Assembly (NCBI GenBank): GCA_003511885.1
Contig: DOIX01000049.1
Span: forward strand, 23,697 to 30,780
From: Cyanobacteria bacterium UBA11153
Lineage (GTDB): Bacteria; Cyanobacteriota; Cyanobacteriia; Cyanobacteriales; Coleofasciculaceae
DNA: 7,084 nt
Reading direction: 5' to 3'
Shown: piece after piece, positions 5,226 through 7,084 of the stretch
Layout of the letters: the number at the start of each line of letters is the position of its first letter
Position numbering within the stretch: position 1 is the stretch's first letter
The notes under the pieces: model-generated
Databases searched by the model: none
What the model was told of the DNA's origin: nothing
Seen by the model: only the letters and a program-made list of their open reading frames with translations
Translations under genes and position numbers: made by a program

Positions 5226-5741
5226 ATGAGCGTTGTTGCTGCCAGAAAATACACCGATAAACTAGTGTTTGCATCGGATAGCATTCGGGTTTCGGGATAT
5301 CTCAAAGAAACATCCCGCGTGACTGGGGGCGAGCAGGGTAAGCTGTTCGAGGTCAATAATATGATTATTGGCAGTGTTGGGTATATTATGGAACTGAGTT
5401 TCATGCAGATTTTTGCCAGAAACCACAGACCTGCTGCTGCAACTGTAGAGGCGGTGCTTGACTTTATTGTCGAGTTTTATGCTTGGGCAAAGTCGAAAGA
5501 TGATGGATTTGGTCGCAAGAATGACTACTTATTAGGGATAGAGGGCGAAATTTTTCGGGTGAGCGACAGCTACCTAGTGGAAAAAATTAGTGAATTTAGC
5601 GCTATTGGTGCTGGGGAACATTTTGCTCTAACTGCCATGTACTTGGATAAAACTCCCCAGGAAGCTGTGGAAATTGCCAATGAACTTTGTGTCTATTGTT
5701 CTGGACCAATTAATGTCATTACCAAAGCAATAAACAGTTGA
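5226..5741 (+). CDS. HslV/proteasome-like Ntn-hydrolase family protein
   Basis: The 171-residue protein looks like a stand-alone proteasome-beta-fold (Ntn hydrolase) subunit of HslV size (about 175). The start MSVVAARKYTDKLVFASDS parallels HslV TTIVSVRR...GGDG; after removal of Met, Ser2 would be the N-terminal nucleophile, with Asp18 at the position of HslV Asp17 and Lys39 (GKLFEV) near that of Lys33. Further matches are IIGSVG (47-52), the AIGAGEHFALTAM stretch (126-138, like HslV AIGSGGNYAL) and LCVYCSGPINV (154-164). The LVFASDS segment also recalls Anbu-type proteasome homologues, which are longer. No HslU-like ATPase is nearby, so partner and substrate are unknown. AGGA at 5215-5218 supports the ATG. 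The tnpB element ends about 33 bases upstream. The stop codon is inside a heptamer array. Confidence 0.7.
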   Translation: MSVVAARKYTDKLVFASDSIRVSGYLKETSRVTGGEQGKLFEVNNMIIGSVGYIMELSFMQIFARNHRPAAATVEAVLDFIVEFYAWAKSKDDGFGRKNDYLLGIEGEIFRVSDSYLVEKISEFSAIGAGEHFALTAMYLDKTPQEAVEIANELCVYCSGPINVITKAINS

Positions 5742-5784
5742 TAGTTGACAGTTGATAGTTGACAGTTGACAGTTGACAGTTGAT
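5736..5784 (+). repeat. AGTTGAY heptamer array, 7 copies, overlapping a stop codon
   Basis: Seven perfect units, AGTTGAT or AGTTGAC, run without interruption. The first supplies the last sense codon (AGT, Ser) and the TGA stop of the HslV-like gene. Downstream AACTGTCAAC (5807-5816) is complementary to GTTGACAGTT in the array in three registers (5758, 5765, 5772), so the transcript could fold into a sliding 10 bp hairpin. Confidence 0.9.
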
Positions 5785-5905
5785 AGGAGAGGGATATGTA
5801 ACTGTGAACTGTCAACAGTATCTAACCCTATTTACCTCTGACGGGGCAACAACTATCGTGAAAACCTTTACAGGCTGACGCAGTGACGCTACTTATAGTG
5901 GGAAT

Positions 5906-5932
5906 GGTGTGTTAGCTATTGAATAACGCACC
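5906..5932. terminator. Hairpin between convergent genes, possible terminator for the glycosyltransferase
   Basis: GGTGTGTTA (5906-5914) and TAACGCACC (5924-5932) pair over nine positions with one G-U wobble, around a 9-base loop. It lies 11 bases past the glycosyltransferase stop on the minus strand. GGTGCGTTA palindromes are common in cyanobacterial spacers. There is no long T-run, so a termination role is inferred from position. Confidence 0.4.
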
Positions 5933-5943
5933 CTACAGACGGA

Positions 5944-6864
5944 TTAAGATTTTTCATTAATGTTGGCTTTACGAGAGGAGATAACTCTGGACAACATTTG
6001 CCAAGCTGATGGAGAAAAAACAGCAGGAAACATCATTGTTAATCCCTCACCAATTTGACGTTGTTTTAATCCGATTAGACCCCAATACAAACTGAGAAAT
6101 GCGTGAATATCTTGAAGACGTGGTATATTGTTATGATGTTTTTTATGAACGAGTGGGTATATTTTATTTTTGATCGAAATATTTTTTTCTAGCCGCTGTT
6201 GCAGAGAAAATTTGAGATGACTTGCCTCTGGCCATAAGGTACGATAAGCAAGAGCCTGATTCACAAAAACAGCATCGCCATACTGGGCAATTTTTACCCA
6301 AGAATCGATATCGTCATAATTAATCTCAAAGGTAGTATCCCAGCCACCTGATTTGAGAAAAGCATCTTTGGCAAAGGCAACTTGTACGGGAGTGCCAAAG
6401 GGAAGTTGTTCTAATAGCATCCCATAATGAATATCTTCTTGGAGAACGGAAAATATTGGCACTTTCCCAACTGCTGGAGAGCAAGAGACTTCTGTGCCAT
6501 TTTGCTCTACTTGAATAGCTTGACAGGAACAGATAACTGTTTGAGGATACTGAGAGATTGCTTTTACCATCTCCTCAATACAATTGGGTGCGAGATAGTC
6601 ATCGTCATCAAGTGGCTTAATCCAATCGCCTTGTGCCACAGCTACTCCGGCATTCATCGTGACACAGTGTCCGCTGTTAACTCCATTGCGATGATATATT
6701 ACGCGATCGCCTAAACTGCGAATATACTCTTCTGTACCATCTGTAGAGCTATCATCTGCCACCACTACTTCACAGGGGTAGGTTTGGGCTAATGCTGATG
6801 CAACTGCTTGCTCCAAAAGGCGTAAGCGGTTGTAGGTTGTAATGACAATGCTAAATTTTGGCAT
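5944..6864 (-). CDS. Glycosyltransferase family 2 protein
   Basis: A GT-A fold glycosyltransferase that would move a sugar from a nucleotide-sugar donor to a glycan, lipid or protein acceptor; acceptor and sugar are not predictable. From the preferred start it has 306 residues. It begins MPKFSIVITTYNRLRLLEQAV, the classic family 2 N terminus. Then come VVADDSSTDGT for nucleotide binding (about residues 34-44), the metal-binding acidic run DDDD in IKPLDDDDYLAPN (about 82-94), and NYDDIDSWVKI (about 182-192) in the place of the catalytic-base motif. The C-terminal part is soluble with no clear membrane helices. An in-frame ATG at 6918 would add 18 residues (MNEGGGSARKQ...) absent from typical members; the ATG at 6864 has GGAG 12 bases upstream and fits the family better. 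It carries one HIP1 site and converges on the HslV-like gene. Confidence 0.88.
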   Translation of the reverse strand: MPKFSIVITTYNRLRLLEQAVASALAQTYPCEVVVADDSSTDGTEEYIRSLGDRVIYHRNGVNSGHCVTMNAGVAVAQGDWIKPLDDDDYLAPNCIEEMVKAISQYPQTVICSCQAIQVEQNGTEVSCSPAVGKVPIFSVLQEDIHYGMLLEQLPFGTPVQVAFAKDAFLKSGGWDTTFEINYDDIDSWVKIAQYGDAVFVNQALAYRTLWPEASHLKFSLQQRLEKNISIKNKIYPLVHKKHHNNIPRLQDIHAFLSLYWGLIGLKQRQIGEGLTMMFPAVFSPSAWQMLSRVISSRKANINEKS

Positions 6865-7012
6865 GACAATCAAAAGCTCCGTGATTTGTTTCCTAGCAGA
6901 CCCACCACCCTCATTCATAATATATTATTGTCAATAAACTATGAGACTCATTCCCATTTATCTGTCGCAATAGGAAATATTGAAAAAGTTTAGCTAATTT
7001 CCGATGTATAGC

Positions 7013-7031
7013 AGTGGACAGTTGACAATTA
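7013..7031 (+). repeat. Degenerate heptamer pair, identical to 1334-1352
   Basis: The same 19-mer AGTGGACAGTTGACAATTA as at 1334. It lies in the 166-base spacer after the glycosyltransferase start (6919-7084), in which I see no gene. An AGGGAGGA purine run at 7058-7065 precedes an ATG at 7080, but too little follows to judge it. Confidence 0.65.
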
Positions 7032-7084
7032 CTGGATGGAAATCAAACTGTTTACTCAGGGAGGATTCCGCTTCTCTTCATGAT

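Noticed and set aside
5126..5404. 92-residue hydrophobic-looking frame on -
   Set aside because: It is antisense to the HslV-like start and the transposon right end; the apparent membrane segment is a by-product of the reverse frame.
5736..5784. CRISPR-like array
   Set aside because: The 7-base units are contiguous with no spacers, so these are tandem repeats and not CRISPR.
6427..6714. 95-residue frame on + within the glycosyltransferase
   Set aside because: Antisense to the conserved catalytic region of a clear glycosyltransferase.
6929..6934. TTGACA on - upstream of the glycosyltransferase as a promoter -35 box
   Set aside because: No -10-like hexamer at 16-18 bases; the A+T-rich TATA stretch is only a few bases away.

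Overview
The window looks like chromosomal DNA of a cyanobacterium, probably a filamentous one. Four copies of the HIP1 octamer GCGATCGC lie inside coding sequence (1655-1662, 1937-1944, 2322-2329, 6703-6710). The spacers are full of heptamer tandem repeats of the STRR kind described in heterocystous cyanobacteria. There is a DUF3531-like protein and two IS200/IS605-family elements. No taxon-specific marker gene allows a genus call.

Layout, left to right: a gene-free 500-base leader with heptamer and C-rich repeats; a DJ-1/PfpI (Hsp31-like) protein on + (501-1193); a repeat-rich spacer; rsmD, the 16S rRNA m2G966 methyltransferase, on - (1489-2046); a heptamer-array spacer; a DUF3531-like protein on - (2183-2635). 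An IS605-type element follows (about 2668-3530) with divergent genes: an apparently intact Y1 transposase tnpA on + and a tnpB on - cut down to its first 96 codons and fused to the element's right end. Next comes a separate tnpB-only (IS1341-like) element (somewhere in 3770-3877 to about 5193) whose TnpB keeps its RuvC acidic residues and zinc-finger cysteines. Directly after its right end is a small Ntn-hydrolase/HslV-like protein on + (5226-5741). A family 2 glycosyltransferase on - (5944-6864) closes the window.

The host genes do not form one evident pathway; the region is a housekeeping and stress-gene neighbourhood broken up by transposons and repeats. Three items stand out. (1) AGTTGAY heptamer arrays begin exactly at the 3' end of three unrelated genes, in sense orientation, and supply the stop codon of two of them. 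(2) The tnpB remnant has a perfect TTGACA-N17-TATAAT promoter whose -35 box overlaps the tnpA start. (3) The intact TnpB probably makes an omega-RNA whose guide would be read from the leader of the adjacent HslV-like gene. I see no CRISPR array, tRNA, rRNA, or clear multi-gene novel defence system.
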